64,000 bases of DNA. Source: Prunus persica. Taxonomy: Eukaryota; Streptophyta; Magnoliopsida; Rosales; Rosaceae. The position numbers and the translations under genes were made by a program. Shown piece by piece: positions 46,853 through 59,174 of the stretch; position 1 is the stretch's first letter, and each line of letters starts with the position of its first letter. The notes under the pieces were generated by a model. The model was not told the DNA's origin, did not search any database, and saw only the letters and a program-made list of their open reading frames with translations. Location of the stretch: positions 6,568,104 through 6,632,103 of the forward strand of contig NC_034016.1 of NCBI RefSeq assembly GCF_000346465.2. The letters run 5' to 3'.

Positions 46853-49280
46853 TGACCTCGCAAGTCGGGCTGGGGACTATAAACCAAGCGCTTGTTGGGA
46901 GGCAACCCAACTAGGTACCTTCGTTCCTTTTTATTTTATTTTGTTTTGTTTTCCCTTTATTTTCCATCCTTCTATGCCTTTACTAATTGTTACATGCATT
47001 TACTTTAAACATTGAGGACAATGCTTAGTTTAGGTTTGGGGGTGTGGAGTTTAGTTGTTTTTTGTTTGAGTTTTGAGTCATAAAGAAAAAAAAAAAACAG
47101 ATTTTGTGTTCCAAGGAAAGGATTTTGTGTTTCAAAGAACATTTCTCGATTTTTTCTAGCCCCATGATGATTGCAAACATGTTCCAGATGTGTTACAGAT
47201 GTTGTTTTGGCCATTAGATAACTTTAAAACCCAGAAAATAGCAAAATAGGTTATTATGTTCTTATTTTGGTCAAAATCAAAAAATTTGCCTATTTTCCTT
47301 TCTGATGTTTTTCAGGCAAATTTGAAGCCACCAACATGTTTAGAATGGTTATTATGATAATTTGAAACTGTTTTGGGGGTCTCAAGTGCTTTACATGACG
47401 TTTTAGGGAGATTTGAAGCTAAAAAAGTGGCCTAAAACCCAAAAAAGACTAGCTGCTATCTACCCAGAAATATGAAGTTTTTTCGTCACAAAAGGGTTTT
47501 TAGCGACAGTGTTCATCAGATTTTTCGTTGCTAAAGGGTTTTCAGCGACGGTGTTCATCAGATTTTTCGTCGCTAAAGGTCAATTTTCCAGAATTTTCTA
47601 ATTTCATTCCAAATCAATTATGATCCATTCCATTTGTGATCAGAGGTTTCTAGGAGCTATTCCAGGTGTGTCCTCTTCCTTTTGATGAAATTTCTTTATC
47701 CCTAAGCAATTATGGCCCATAAATAAACTCACATTTGTTTGAAAAAAAAAAAAAAAGATCACAAAATGCCTTTAACTTTTAAAAATAAAAATAAAAATTT
47801 TGTTAAAGCTTTTACTTTCTCTTACTAATAGTGATGTATATGTGATGTTTGATCATATTTCTTTAACTAAAGTGTTGCCATGAAAGTTTATGCATCATAA
47901 GTATAGCACTTCACATGGCCATGCTTCAAGTATTTTAATAGACAAGCTAGCTATACTTGGATGATTGTGGAGAAATAGTGGAGACTACCATTGTGAGATA
48001 CTTGAGCCAAATTGCCATTCATTGAGAGAGTATTTGGGATTAGTCTTATTCACTATTTTCTTTCTTTCTTATTTAAATTGATCTCAATTAGGCTTTTGAA
48101 TTGAATACTAAGAACTAATCTCTATTTTTGGAATCATCTCATGCTTTTACTTTTGAGTTGGATGGACCTTGAGAGATGATGTTAGGCTATGCATGTTCTA
48201 ACCACTAAATAAAACCTCATGTCCTACCCATTGTGTGTGCCATCAACCTTTTGAAGCCAAACACTTAGCCTTTTCTTTCATCACCCACAATATTTCCTTA
48301 CCCTTTTCACCCTATTTTTACCCATACCCTATAACTTGGGATATGCCATGGCATGAAGACAAGGATGAAGGTTAATCTCTACATCAACAAAAGAGGTGGC
48401 GTGTACCGAGGAAATATGTGCTTAAAAATAAATAAATAAATAAAAAGAAAAAAAAAGAAAAAAAACAAAAAGAGAGAAATCTATTAAAGAAAAAAAAAAA
48501 TGTAAAGCATATCAAAAATCCTGGACGCCTCTGTGAAGTAAATTTGAAGAGCCGAGCCTTATAACGTGATAAATGCCTTGGTATGTTTCAAGTTCTAGTA
48601 TTTCCTTCCCTTTCTTTCATAACCCATAACCTAGCCCTTCATTACAACCATAGTAAAGACCTAACGGATTTTTGGGGACTTCTTACTCGGAAGTAGAGGT
48701 ATGTACTTCATCCATGGTTTTTAGTATTTGATTTCCTTTCCATGAGATCTATTGTTAGAAATTTCCTTTTATTCATTCTTGGATGCATATGTGTCTTATA
48801 TTTTGAATTCTTCACCTAACTTCATTCACATATGCGGGGTAAGAGTGCAACCCTAGGTTCTGTGAGAAAATTGAGAGTTATCCTGTGAGGCCTAGAGTTG
48901 AGACGAATTTATACACACGCCGAATGTGGTTATCTTTATGTTTGAATGCTTGGAGTTTTGGCTTTACACTTTACACTATGGTACGTTTTATTTGTAGTGG
49001 CATAACTTTAGTTTTTGAACTGTGATTGGCATTCATTGGTTATTATTAATTTGTTGGAAGTATTGCTTTAACGAATTTGTTTTGCAAGGAGTGTTTGTGG
49101 GTGTCGTGACTGGTAAACCCTCAGGAGACACAACTCCTCCTACTAGGGACACCTAGAGGTTTAAAGGCTTGTGGCACATGCTAAGTGCCATCGAGATTAC
49201 CTGCGAAAGTGGTTTAATTTAGTTTGTTTGTTTTAATTTATTTTTGATTTTCAGTTTTGCTCGAGGACTAGCAAACGATA
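46853..49280. other. Athila 3' non-coding region
   Basis: About 2.4 kb without a supported gene, where many Athila elements carry an env-like ORF. A short GGGAGGCAACCCAACTAGGTA phrase at about 46899 follows pol. A-rich tracts occur at 47081-47098 and 48427-48500. A 42-bp tandem repeat is described separately. Confidence 0.6.
47491..47574 (+). repeat. 42-bp tandem repeat, two copies
   Basis: Units 47491-47532 and 47533-47574 start AAAGGGTTTTYAGCGACRG, continue TGTTCATCAGATTTTTCGTY and end GCT. Each contains inverted AGCGAC / GTCGCT halves that could pair. A degenerate partial copy precedes them (TTTTTCGTCAC). Confidence 0.8.
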
Positions 49281-49294
49281 GGTTTGGGGGTATT
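49281..49294 (+). other. Athila polypurine tract
   Basis: GGTTTGGGGGTATT directly precedes the 3' LTR start TGATAAGTC and is the expected plus-strand primer site. Confidence 0.75.
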
Positions 49295-50562
49295 TGATAA
49301 GTCTATATTATATATATATTTTATGCCTCCTTTGCTTATTTATTTATTAATATCTTGGATTAAATTGGTTGTTTTTAATTGGTTTTGTGAGATTTGTGAA
49401 GGAATTGTGAAATAGGAGAAAGTGTACTAAAAAAGGCAAGAAGATGAAGATCAATTAAAAAGAAGCCAAGTCATTCCTTTTGTTGCAAGGAATGTTGTCA
49501 AAATTCCTAGTTCAAGATGGTGCAAGTCTTATCAAGTCAAACAAGGAGAAATAAAGAAGACCTTATTTTAGAAGGAATCCTATTTTTATAACAATTGTAA
49601 TTATTCCTTAGGTAGGATTTCTAGGAGTTTTATAAATAAGGAGTTTAGGTCATTGTTGAAGGGATCCATTACCCATCATCCATCCTCCATCATCTACCCT
49701 AAAATTCCTACACATTCATACTCATCGCCGAAACACTCAAAGGAGAGAGAGAGTTTTAGAGAGACAAAGAAGACAACCTGGAGCTAGAGTTGCTGTCGTG
49801 CAGAGATCAAATCTTCAATTGGTTACTTCTTTCCTATGATACTATTTATCATGTTTTTTATTAAAGTTGTCATGAACTAATTTCTTCTTGCTAGGGCTAC
49901 GATGTAGCCTAGCCATGAATACTCAATTACTTTAGTCAATGTTAATTCCAAGTATTTTTCCATGTTGAGTATCTATTACCATGCTTAATGCTTTGAATGT
50001 TTGGCCAACATTTAATTGTTTTGATGCTAAATTGACGATAGGAATATCCAATTTGGGGTTGCTTCTTGTAATAGATACCATGAGTTACATGATTAGACAG
50101 GGATGTTTGTCATGACTTATGTGGTTGTTTTGTAGGTTTTCCAAGGAATTTAATGGGTTCTTATTATCTTAATTCCATTACTAGGGATAGAGTGGGTTGG
50201 TAATAAGAATACTTTTGGTATAACCAGGGATGGAGTATCGAATAAAGTAGGAAAAATCAACTGTCAACATAGAGAATAATTAGGATTAACATGCTAAGGG
50301 AATTGGGTAGAATTGGCTATGGTGAAATTGGAAGCTCTAGTGCTCTCATAACTTGAATCTCACTACTTTATTTTTCTACGCTTGTTTTTATTCATTGTTT
50401 TAGTTAATTAATCAATCAAATCTCATCATCAATTGTTCAAATAAAGTCTTGGGTTAATCACAATCGGTACTTGGTAAATTAAATCACTCTTCGTGGGAAC
50501 GACACTTCACTCATCACTATATTACTTGTGCGAATTGTGCGCTTGCAATAAATATCACAACA
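49295..50562 (+). mobile_element. Athila 3' LTR
   Basis: It starts TGATAAGTCTATATTATA and ends ATATCACAACA, 1268 bp. It keeps the 410-bp segment missing from the 5' LTR, including the phrase CTAGGGCTACGATGTAGCC, so it is the better reference for the family. Confidence 0.9.
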
Positions 50563-50613
50563 GTCCACCAGACAGGGCAGGCCCAAAGGCGATTTCGGGC
50601 CGAGCTCGGGCCC

Positions 50614-50630
50614 GAATTCGAATTTTTTTT
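50614..50630. repeat. Left arm of a perfect 17-bp inverted repeat around the viral insert
   Basis: GAATTCGAATTTTTTTT here is the exact reverse complement of AAAAAAAATTCGAATTC at 57800-57816, on the other side of the viral sequence. Similar TCGAATTTTTT phrases recur in Harbinger sequence at 57873 and 57928, so the arms are probably Harbinger DNA. Confidence 0.85.
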
Positions 50631-50772
50631 AATAAGAGAAACAAAATACAGAGATAGCAAGGAAGAAGGTGATGAATAGGATGCAACAACTTAACTCAAC
50701 ATTCAGATTAATGCAGAAAATAATGCATATATGAAAATACTCAAAATAGAATTAATTTAAAATAACAACTTT

Positions 50773-50780
50773 TATTTATA
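50773..50780 (-). promoter_or_regulatory. Viral TATA box
   Basis: On - the text is GAGTATAAATAAAAG, a perfect TATA box downstream of ORF2 in the non-coding region, where caulimovirids place the promoter of the genome-length transcript. Confidence 0.5.
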
Positions 50781-51187
50781 CTCACAGAGGTTGCAACTGC
50801 AAACTTCACACAATATTTACAAGCGTGATTTCTCCAAAAGTGTTTCAGAGAGAATTTTTAAAACTGAAAAGATGAAATGCAGCTGGAAAAACCCAGTTCT
50901 GTTTACAACTGAGGCCAAAGCCTGCTTAAATGGACAGATGTAACTATGGTTTACATAACTAGGATAAAAAGTAACTGAGGTTCAGGCAACTGTAGAGGCA
51001 CGGGCAAGTCATCCTGTGAGAATCTTTGCTTTCGGCTCCTTTTGGTGATTTGGTCAAAAGCAAACAGTGCTTTGTCTGCTGCTATCATGAGATTCGACAA
51101 CTGCTTTTGACGAGGCGTGCTGTCGGCAACTACTTTTGACAAGGCGGCAACTAGGTCAATTATTGCTGGAGATTCCCTAGTCAGACC

Positions 51188-52465
51188 CTAGATCATAGGC
51201 GTCATAGGGATCTTGGCTGTCATCATACCAAGATTTGGCTTGGCAGGACTCTGCATGGGCTGGCAACTAGACGATGAGGGAGAATCATTGTCCTCATCAT
51301 CATCCATTTGAGAGGCCTGGATGATCAACTGTCGAGCAATTTCCTGGAGTTCGGTTTTCGACTTTCCTTCAACTGACAAGGAAGATCGAACTGAACCTGT
51401 AGGAGATGCAGGGCGAGGAACTGGCTCCCGGGGGAGGTCATTGTAGACATATTTGGCAATTCGGTCAACTTCAAATTTATCCCACCATTTGACATAGAAT
51501 TGGCGGGCAAATACGCGGACATCCTTGGTGATTTTGTAAGACCATTTAAGAATCCAAGGAACCTTGTATCTGGCAATAAAAAGCAACTGTTTTGGGAAGA
51601 ATAGATCAACTTGGGAGAACTTGGTATTTTTAGTGTAATGACGGATCAACTCATGAATTGAGAGAGGCAGAATTTCATCAACTGGGCCATGTTTTTCCCA
51701 CCAGTGGAGAAACCAGTAGGGGAAAGAACTTTTGAACTTATTATCAAAATTAATAAATCAGGAATGACTAAAATCTTCAGATTGATGAAGGAAAATAGTG
51801 TACCAGGCTTCAATATAATCAGAATAATTATATTATAATTTTGACTTCAGAACTTTTAGCTCATAAGGACGGCTACTGAAGGATTCTTGGCTTAGAATTC
51901 TGTGGACATATAAAGAATGATAAAGAATGGTTTCAGGATGATCCCGATCCTTTATCGGCTTGATTTCAACTTACTGAGTTTCAAGTAATATATCTCTATA
52001 ATACTTGAGAGACTTATAGGGACTGGGGGGCATATAATGGAATCCAGGAGGGAAATAATGTTTGGCAATCTCAACTGGTTCTGCATGAATATCATACAGA
52101 GGCTCAATGATAAATAGGTGTGAATTACTTTTGGGCAAATAAGGGGACGATTTTTTGTAAGTAACTGATGGGCCTGCAGGAATATCAACTGAAAAAGGAT
52201 CATAACTGGAAACTAAAGTGGATTGGTAACTAGGGCGAATTTGACCAACTGTTGAACCAAGGGAAGAAAACCTATTAGCAACTGAAATTGGTGTTGCAAC
52301 TGAAATTGGGGGGCAACCAGGATATGGAACTATATGTTTAGGCAATTCTGGCTTTGGTTGACTCATGGAAGAGGGGAGGACTCTGAGCGACTGTGATGAC
52401 TTCGGCGACTGGGATGACTTAGGTTGACTGGCAGATTCTTTTTGTTTATCTTTTTTGGGAGCCAT
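51188..52465 (-). pseudogene. Viral ORF2, unknown function
   Basis: ATG at 52465 opens 164 codons with a Lys/Ser/Pro/Gln-rich start (SASQPKSSQSPKSSQS), then a Pro/Tyr-rich part ending at a TAA at 51971-51973. The same protein appears to resume after a frame change; the last 153 codons (51649-51188) contain WKWSY-like aromatic residues, a Pro/Ser/Arg-rich stretch and an acidic MDDDEDND segment. Florendovirus ORF2 has no assigned function; this one matches it only in place. It begins close after the end of the RNase H region. Confidence 0.6.
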
Positions 52466-55400
52466 TGTGCATCCTGCAAGAATTCTCGAGTGAGAAAATC
52501 AGGGACAGAATTTTCACTGCCTTTTAAATATTCAATATCAAAATCAAATATACTTAAAATACTTTGCCATCTTGCAAAAATCTGTTTAGATGCAATGTTT
52601 TGAACATCTTTTTCTAAAATATGTTTTGCAGACTTACAGTCAACTCGGATTAAAAATTTTTGATTAAGTAAATCATCTTGAAATTTACTGATACATAATA
52701 CAATAGCTAATATTTCTTTTTTAATAGTACTATAATTATGCTGCGACTTTGTCCAAGTTCCAGAATGGAAACGAACAATTTGTTCTGGAGATTTTGGACT
52801 AACTCTTTGTTTAAGAATGCCGCCATAACCTATGTCAGAGGTATCATTTTCAACTATTTTAAAAGAATCAACTGTTGGAATACCAAGACAGGGAAGTGTC
52901 TTGACATGAGCTTTGAGTTGTTTAACAACTTCAGTATGGATAGTAGACCATGGAGGAGGATTACTTTGTAATCCATCAAATAGGGGCTTACATTGTTTCT
53001 CAAATTCTAGTAGAAATCAGAAACATAATTCAAAGATCCTAAAAACCTCTGAAGTTGATTTTTATCAAGAATTTGGTCTGGAAATTTATCAGCAAATTGG
53101 ATGACTCGATCAATTGGGGAAATTTGGGACTGGCATATATTGAAACCAAGAAAACGAACATTAATTTGGAACAACTTGATCTTTTTGGAAGAGACAACTA
53201 AACCATTCTGTTTGACAATCTGAAGGAACTTATGCAAATGTTTCCAATGTTGTTCTATTGACTCAGAAAAAATCAGAACATCATCAATATAGACAATCGA
53301 AAACTGACTGTAAGGATTGAATATATCATTCATAATGTTCTGGAATTCACTAGGAGCATTTTTCAAACCAAAGGGCATTACATTCCATTCATAATGACCG
53401 AAAGGAGTGACAAATGCAGTCTTATACCTATCTGATTCTTCTATTTGGATTTGCCAGAAACCACTTTTCATATCAAATTTAGAATATACAACCGCTTTCT
53501 GTAATCTATTAATAAGATCCCTTTTATTAGGTATGGGATACCTAATCCATTCTAGAACTGCATTAAGGGGCTTATAGTTGATAACTAGTCTTGGAACTCC
53601 TCTTTCTATTTCAGCATTTTTCTGGACATAGAAAGCAGGACATGACCAAGGGGACTTACTTTTCCTAATTATTTTCTTCCGAAGCAATTCATCAATTTCT
53701 TGTTTACAAAACTCCATCATTTCTTGATTCATTTGAATTGGCCTGGCTTTAGTAGGAATATTTTTCTCACTAAAAGTTTTGATATAAGGAAGACGGACAA
53801 CATGCTGTTTCCTATACCAGAATGCATTGGGCAATTCAGAGCAAATTTCAACTTTTATTTTTTGTTCAAAATTCTGGATTTGCGACTGTAAAGAAGGACT
53901 GGCAAGTTGTTGTTCAATTCTTTTAAACTTAATTTCTTCTTTGAGAAAATTCAACTGGTTAGTTTTTCGGATTACTTGGATTGACTTAGAAACAGATCGT
54001 TTTTGTAAGGCTTTTAGATTATGCAATTCTGGTTCAGAAAGAAAATTAAATTTAACTTTCTCACCTAACTGGGTAGAGATGACACCATCGTATTCTACCT
54101 GGAAGGGATAAAGTAGGCTTATAAAGGGTAATCCTAGGATAACTTCATCTGTAATATTTCTAACTAGGACGAATGAAGTTTTAAAACAAACTTTGTTTTG
54201 ACAAATATGGGCTTTAGGCAATTCGTAATTCAACTGAAGAGATTTTCCTGAGGCGGTACTCAAGGTTTCTCTGGACTTTTGGTAGTACTTGGTAGGAATC
54301 AGACCTTCTTGGATACAATTAAGGTCGGCTCCTGAATCAAATAAGGCAATTGTGGTGAATTCATAATCTTGAACAAATGTTGTGACTTTTGAATACCATT
54401 TTCTAAAATTAACTTGTTTGATTAAATTGACAACTGGGGTTTCATCATCAAAACCTTCAGGACTTACTGACTGGCTTCTGGGGCTTGAAGGCATTTTACC
54501 TTTTCTAAGACTTGTTAAGTCTTGCTTGATTGTATTATTTTCTACCTGCAACTGGTTACTGATCTGTCTTAATTCAGCTAGTTCCTTTTTAACAATTTTG
54601 ACTTCTAATTGGAGATCTTGCAAAGTAATTTCTTTCTTTTTCTGGGCAAATTTTTCTATGGTGGTATTTAAGCTGACTGGTTGAGGCTTGGGATTACTAG
54701 GGCCTTCTTGATTGATGATTTTTCGTAATTTTTTCAGATAATCAGATTTTAACTCAGGGTTCTCAACTCGGCTTATCAGGTCTATTAGTAATTCTTCCTG
54801 TTCTTCCTGTTTGGTAAGGACAGAAATAGATTTTAAACAATTACAACATTTATCCGTGCAACCAAACTGGATAGTAGGGGAACTAGGCTGAGAATCTGAA
54901 AATTGTTCAGAATTTGATTCAGAACTGGCAACTAGGGTTTCAGGGTTACTTGTTTCAGAGTCTCGCAACTCTAGAACTTGTATTAATTTTTCTTTTTCTT
55001 CTTCCGTAATTTGCAACTGTTTAATAGTATCTTTTATTTTGCACTCAGAAGCATAATGACCGAATTTTTGACATTTGAAGCATTTAACTTTGGACTTATC
55101 AGTTTTGGGTCGATTTTTCTTATGATCTTTGGGGGTTTTGGACCAATTTTTCTTTTTATAACTTTTTCTTTTCTTATAAAACTCATTATCATTACGTTTG
55201 GGAAATTGTTTTCTTTTAGAATAAAACCGATTTTTTCTAAGATGACTAGGCTTATTTTTCCTGGAAGGAGGAATGCTACTAAGACCGTATTGTTCACAGA
55301 AATTTCCTAATTCGTATTTGGCAGATTTTCTATCGGACTGTATCTGTTTACCAATTTTGTAATCTACACACATTTTCATACCAACTTGATTAATTGTGCT

Positions 55401-57799
55401 TATAATATTTCCATAGGTTAAACTATCCCAATCAATATGACCTTGTTCATTACTGAGGATAGTTCTGATCTTATGGGCAAATTAATTAGGTAAACCATTA
55501 ACGAATTTTTCTTTCCAAAAAGGTTGATTACTATCATCTCTAAGCATGACTCTAGAAATGAAGACATCTTTATACCATCTGAAATCTGACAACTTAGGGC
55601 ATCTGAGGTTACTCAACTGATCATGGATCCTAGCAGTTTGATTACTAGGAGTTCCTATGAAATGTTCAATTATTGTGTAAAACAACGTATTGACTCCGTC
55701 TTCTATACCTTGACCTATTTGTTCGTCAAATATAGGGAGACCATCTTCATTGAGTTTTACTGCAAAAGTAATTCGGCTTTTAGAGTCAGGAGTTAAGTGT
55801 TTATCCCACCAATATCTGAGAGTACCAGTAAAACCAGTGACTAACAGAGGAACAATTTCAGACTGTCTGAAACTGTGATTGGTGATATAACTATTGGCAA
55901 CCATGGACATGTGTTGTAACTTATTCAGGATTTCTTGCTCAGAAAGACCATCAATATTCCATTCGTACAATTTATCAGAAGAAACAGAAAACTGGGTTTG
56001 GAAGTTTCTTTCTTCAAATTGAATGTCTGGGGGTGTTGGTCGAGTATACCAATTTTTTGTTAGACTTGTGGGGCTTATATTTTTCTCTATTCGTTTAACT
56101 TTGGGTTCGACTTGTATTTCTAAATTTTGAAAAGCTTTTTCAATTTTAGAAATATTACTTGTGTCTAACAACTCAGATTCAGAGGTGTTTCCATCTGCAA
56201 AGGAATCTAGTGTTTTAAGACCAGATTTTTCGACTTTACCTGGAGTTAACTGTTCTAGCATTTCTTCTATTTTTTTCATTGTTGGTGTGATCTTAAGTGT
56301 CGGGCTTGACCTAAGATCCTGGAATTGGACTATTGGTTTTTCAACTTTCTTAGACTTGATTTCTGGGGAATTTATTTTATCAATTTTTGTCTCAATTGTG
56401 TCTAACTGTTTGCCTATGACAATTAGACTCTGGTTGGTATAATTATTCTGCTCAAGAATTCTTCTATTGCTATCGTTGCTTTCAAAAGCTTTGAAAGGGG
56501 TAGCAGGTATAGGAGTATTCTTGTGTTCAATAATTATGGTATCAACTGGAGGGTGACTGGATTCTACAACAGACTTATCTATCATTTTTCATTTTTCTTT
56601 AGTCAAAGTTTTAAACTCATCATTAGACATATAGCGGCTTTCTACAAAGTCAAGGTAGAAAATTTCAACTTTGGCTGACCGCATATAATCTTTCCATTCT
56701 TTAAAAATTTCTTGGCGAGTTTTGCTATCAGGAAAGACTTGGTGATAACTTTCTCTTCTGGACAGGTTCTCAGGGGCTTTGAGATGACTGTCTAAATGAG
56801 CCCAATCAATTTTAAACTTTCTATTAAGGGTTCTTAGTTGGTTATCAACTGTGGCATAGTTTTCGACTACAAAATCAGATTGTGTAGGTGATTCGGGTGA
56901 CTCAGAATTATCTTCTCGAACTGGAGCCTTGCCATAGCAGGGCTGGGTTACCTGAGAGGATTTTCTCAGGGACTCAAGTTTGAAATCAATCATTGCTTTT
57001 TCTAACTCTAGGTCTCGTTCTAGAGTGGAAGATGAAGCAGTAAAGGAGTGCCGAGCAGGGGCATGCCTTTGTGACTGGCCAGGGGTTGGCAACTGTTGCA
57101 ACTGGACATTAGATTTTCTTAAAGACTGATTTTCAAATTTAATTTTAACTGTACCATCTAAATATTGGTGAATGTAATCTAAATTTTTTAGACTACGCTG
57201 AATTGGAGCTGGTTGGCGCTCAGTAACTAGAGTCCAATCTGTTGGAAGGGCAACTTCTGACCATTTAATGGTCTGAGGAACTTGTATATGGGCATCTGAA
57301 GTGTGACTCTGGATTAGGACTGTTTGGTCTTTTGGGCTTTTGTTCAGGGCTTGGAAATTCATATTTGTACCTGTGACTTTGTAATAGATTCTGTAAACTA
57401 AGGCTAAAGGTTGGGTTCCTGGGAGGACATTATAACCTTCAGTCTTAATATTCAGAGTTAAAGTTCGCAGGATATGGGGATCACTAAGACTTACAGTAAA
57501 ATCAGGATAACAATCAAAATGCACCGGGCCATTACACAAACTGGACTCAATTACTCCTAACGTACTGTCACTGAACGCGGTGAACCGGGCATCGCGTAAG
57601 CAGAGAAGTATTGAGGCTTTTAGTCCTAATCTGGTTAGGGGCTTAACTGCAACTTGAACTAGACCAATATGCAGGAAATTGTTTCCATCATTTTTGTGTT
57701 TCTTTATTGACTCAAGATTAAGCAACTGGCAAGTTTCGTGTTCTTTACTTAATGCATACACTTGTTCAACTGTCTTAACATGGGTTGTACGCCAACGTT
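52466..57799 (-). pseudogene. Viral ORF1 polyprotein (movement, coat, protease, RT, RNase H)
   Basis: One frame runs from the truncated 5' border to 53007, broken by TGA 56591-56589, TAA 55484-55482 and TAG 53009-53007; RNase H (about 53006-52480) continues after a one-base frame change. The movement protein lies at about 57760-57100 (30K core with SDPHILRTLTLNIKTEG, about 57480). A coiled, Lys-rich linker follows; the coat region reads MSMVANSYITNHSFRQSE (about 55900) and ends in the knuckle CFKCQKFGHYASEC (about 55085-55045). Protease is at LFDSGADLNC (about 54340). RT has QIQIEESDRYKTAF (about 53440), MPFGLKNAPSEFQ and YIDDVLIF (about 53285); RT and protease catalytic residues are present. 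Such viruses replicate by reverse transcription in the nucleus/cytoplasm and do not encode integrase. This copy is broken and lacks its start. Confidence 0.85.
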
Positions 57800-57816
57800 A
57801 AAAAAAATTCGAATTC
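57800..57816. repeat. Right arm of the 17-bp inverted repeat
   Basis: AAAAAAAATTCGAATTC is the exact reverse complement of 50614-50630. The viral frame ends directly against the A run. Confidence 0.85.
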
Positions 57817-57982
57817 ACCGCTACAGTAGCCGCCAACGGCTACTTGACACGTGGCAGCCTCTGGTCGCTCCGATTCGAATTTTTTCTTCAATCCAACGGC
57901 AGCTAATTTTTCTGCAATAAAAAATTGAACAAAAATCGAATTTTTTTTAAAAAAATACACAAAAATTACTGAATTTTTTGTG

Positions 57983-57990
57983 TATAAATA
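57983..57990 (+). promoter_or_regulatory. TATA box of the Harbinger SANT-like gene
   Basis: TGTATAAATACC is a consensus plant TATA box 143 bp upstream of the ATG at 58133, followed by a CT-rich leader (58015-58090) that resembles a plant 5' UTR. Confidence 0.55.
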
Positions 57991-58132
57991 CCAACCAATA
58001 CTCTTCACTTTTAACACCAAATCCTCATATATTTTCTTCTCCTTCTACTATTGTTCACTTTCTCCTCAAAATTTATTCACTTTCTATTCAATATTTTTTC
58101 ACTTTGAATTTGTATTTTTTTTCTATCATATT

Positions 58133-59174
58133 ATGGGTTCTTCTAATGAAAATGGAGGGGCATGGAGCATGATGGAAGATGTTAGCTTGTGTGAGGCTTG
58201 GGTCCAAGTTAGTCATTGTCCCGTAACGGGCAATGAGATGAAATTTTCTCATATGTGGAAAAAAATTCATCAAGCATTTTGTGAAAGGGCAATTGGTTCT
58301 ACACGTACAGAAATGGCATTATCCAGTAGGTGGAAAGTTCTTAATAAAGAGTTGGCGAAATGGAGAAATGCCTTAGCAAAAGCGATGGACAAGCATCGAA
58401 GCGGAGAAAACCTTAGCAGTGAGGTAAATTATTTGTCATTTTCCTTCTATTAATTTCTATGTCATATTAATTTTTATTTAAATGTTTCTTGCAATTTATA
58501 TATTTTGTTAATATGTCTCTAGTTTTTTTTATACATGTTGCATTTTTTTTAAATTTATTGAATTTGCATTAGTTTTTTTTTACATGTTGTATTGCCAATA
58601 TTTTTTAAAGTTTCTTGCATTTCCATTTAATTTTTTTGTATAGATTATGCAAGCTCAAATGTGGTTTGGTGCTACTGGGCAAGGGAAAAAAAGTTTCAAC
58701 CATACCCATTGTTGGGAGGTGGTGAAGACTTGTAAGAGATTCCAAATTATTCCAACCGGTCCGCCGGTAGTCTTGAACGAGACTCCACTTCATGAGACGC
58801 GGGCATCGGATTCACCTATGGATTCCCCGATGAATCTAGACTCACCCATTGAAAATGAGCCAAGGCCTATTGGGAGGAAGGCGGCGAAGGTGAAGAGAGG
58901 GGGTAATTCTAGCAAGAACGCATCTCAATTTTTGGAGGAACTTTCAAAGCACCAAGCCATGAGAATTGAAATGGACTTGAAACAACAAGAGCACGATATG
59001 GCTATTCAAGTAGAATATGCAAAAGAAAGGGAGTATGTACGCAAAGAAAGGGAGTATGTACGCGAACAAAACATTGAAAAAAAAGATCGGGAAACCATGG
59101 CCATGGATACAAGCCATATGTCCCCTGAAACAAAACAATTTTGGAAGCTAGAACGAAGGGATGTTATGAGATGA
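58133..59174 (+). CDS. PIF/Harbinger ORF1: Myb/SANT-like protein (NAM-associated type)
   Basis: PIF/Harbinger elements encode a DDE transposase and a small Myb/SANT-like partner that binds the ends and brings the transposase into the nucleus. Exon 1 (58133-58423, 97 codons) starts ATGGGTTCTTC and carries the trihelix-like domain: WSMMEDVSLCEAWVQVSH, FSHMWKKIHQAF, ALSSRWKVLNKELAKW. GTAAAT is the donor; exon 2 (58644-59174) follows TTTGTATAG and gives HTHCWEVVKTCKRF, a basic segment (RKAAKVKRGG), then a coiled coil (EMDLKQQEHDMAIQVEYAKE) with a tandem KEREYVR repeat. No stop or frameshift is visible across the junction, so the reading frame looks intact. The partner transposase gene is not in the element, so it could only act in trans. 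Confidence 0.75.

Larger units (their letters stand above)
32940..50562 (+). mobile_element. Athila-lineage Ty3/gypsy element, nested in Harbinger
   Basis: The 5' LTR begins TGATAAG at 32940-32946, is interrupted by a younger element, and resumes at 40682; the 3' LTR is 49295-50562. The flanks GTCCA (32935-32939 and 50563-50567) form a 5-bp target duplication. The order is LTR, tRNA-Asp primer-binding site, gag-pol, about 2.4 kb non-coding, polypurine tract, LTR. The last 3 bp of the 3' LTR (ACA) have no counterpart in the 5' LTR, so that border is uncertain by 3 bp. There is no env-like gene, although Athila elements often have one. Confidence 0.9.
50631..57799 (-). mobile_element. Endogenous pararetrovirus, florendovirus-like (Caulimoviridae), near full length
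   Basis: About 7.2 kb on -, in the order movement protein, coat protein with zinc knuckle, protease, RT, RNase H in one frame (ORF1), then a second ORF and a TATA-containing non-coding region. No integrase and no LTRs are present, which separates it from Ty3/gypsy elements; a 30K-type movement protein ahead of a gag-like coat region fits Caulimoviridae. One polyprotein plus a distinct ORF2 is the layout known for florendoviruses, which are widespread fossils in plant genomes. The copy is truncated at its 5' side (57799) within or just before the movement-protein domain and carries stops and frameshifts, so it is a non-functional remnant. Confidence 0.8.

Noticed and set aside
52466..57799. 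Ty3/gypsy retrotransposon as the source of the RT at 53.0-54.0 kb
   Set aside because: There is no integrase, there are no LTRs, and a movement-protein region precedes the coat region in the same frame; these features fit Caulimoviridae instead.
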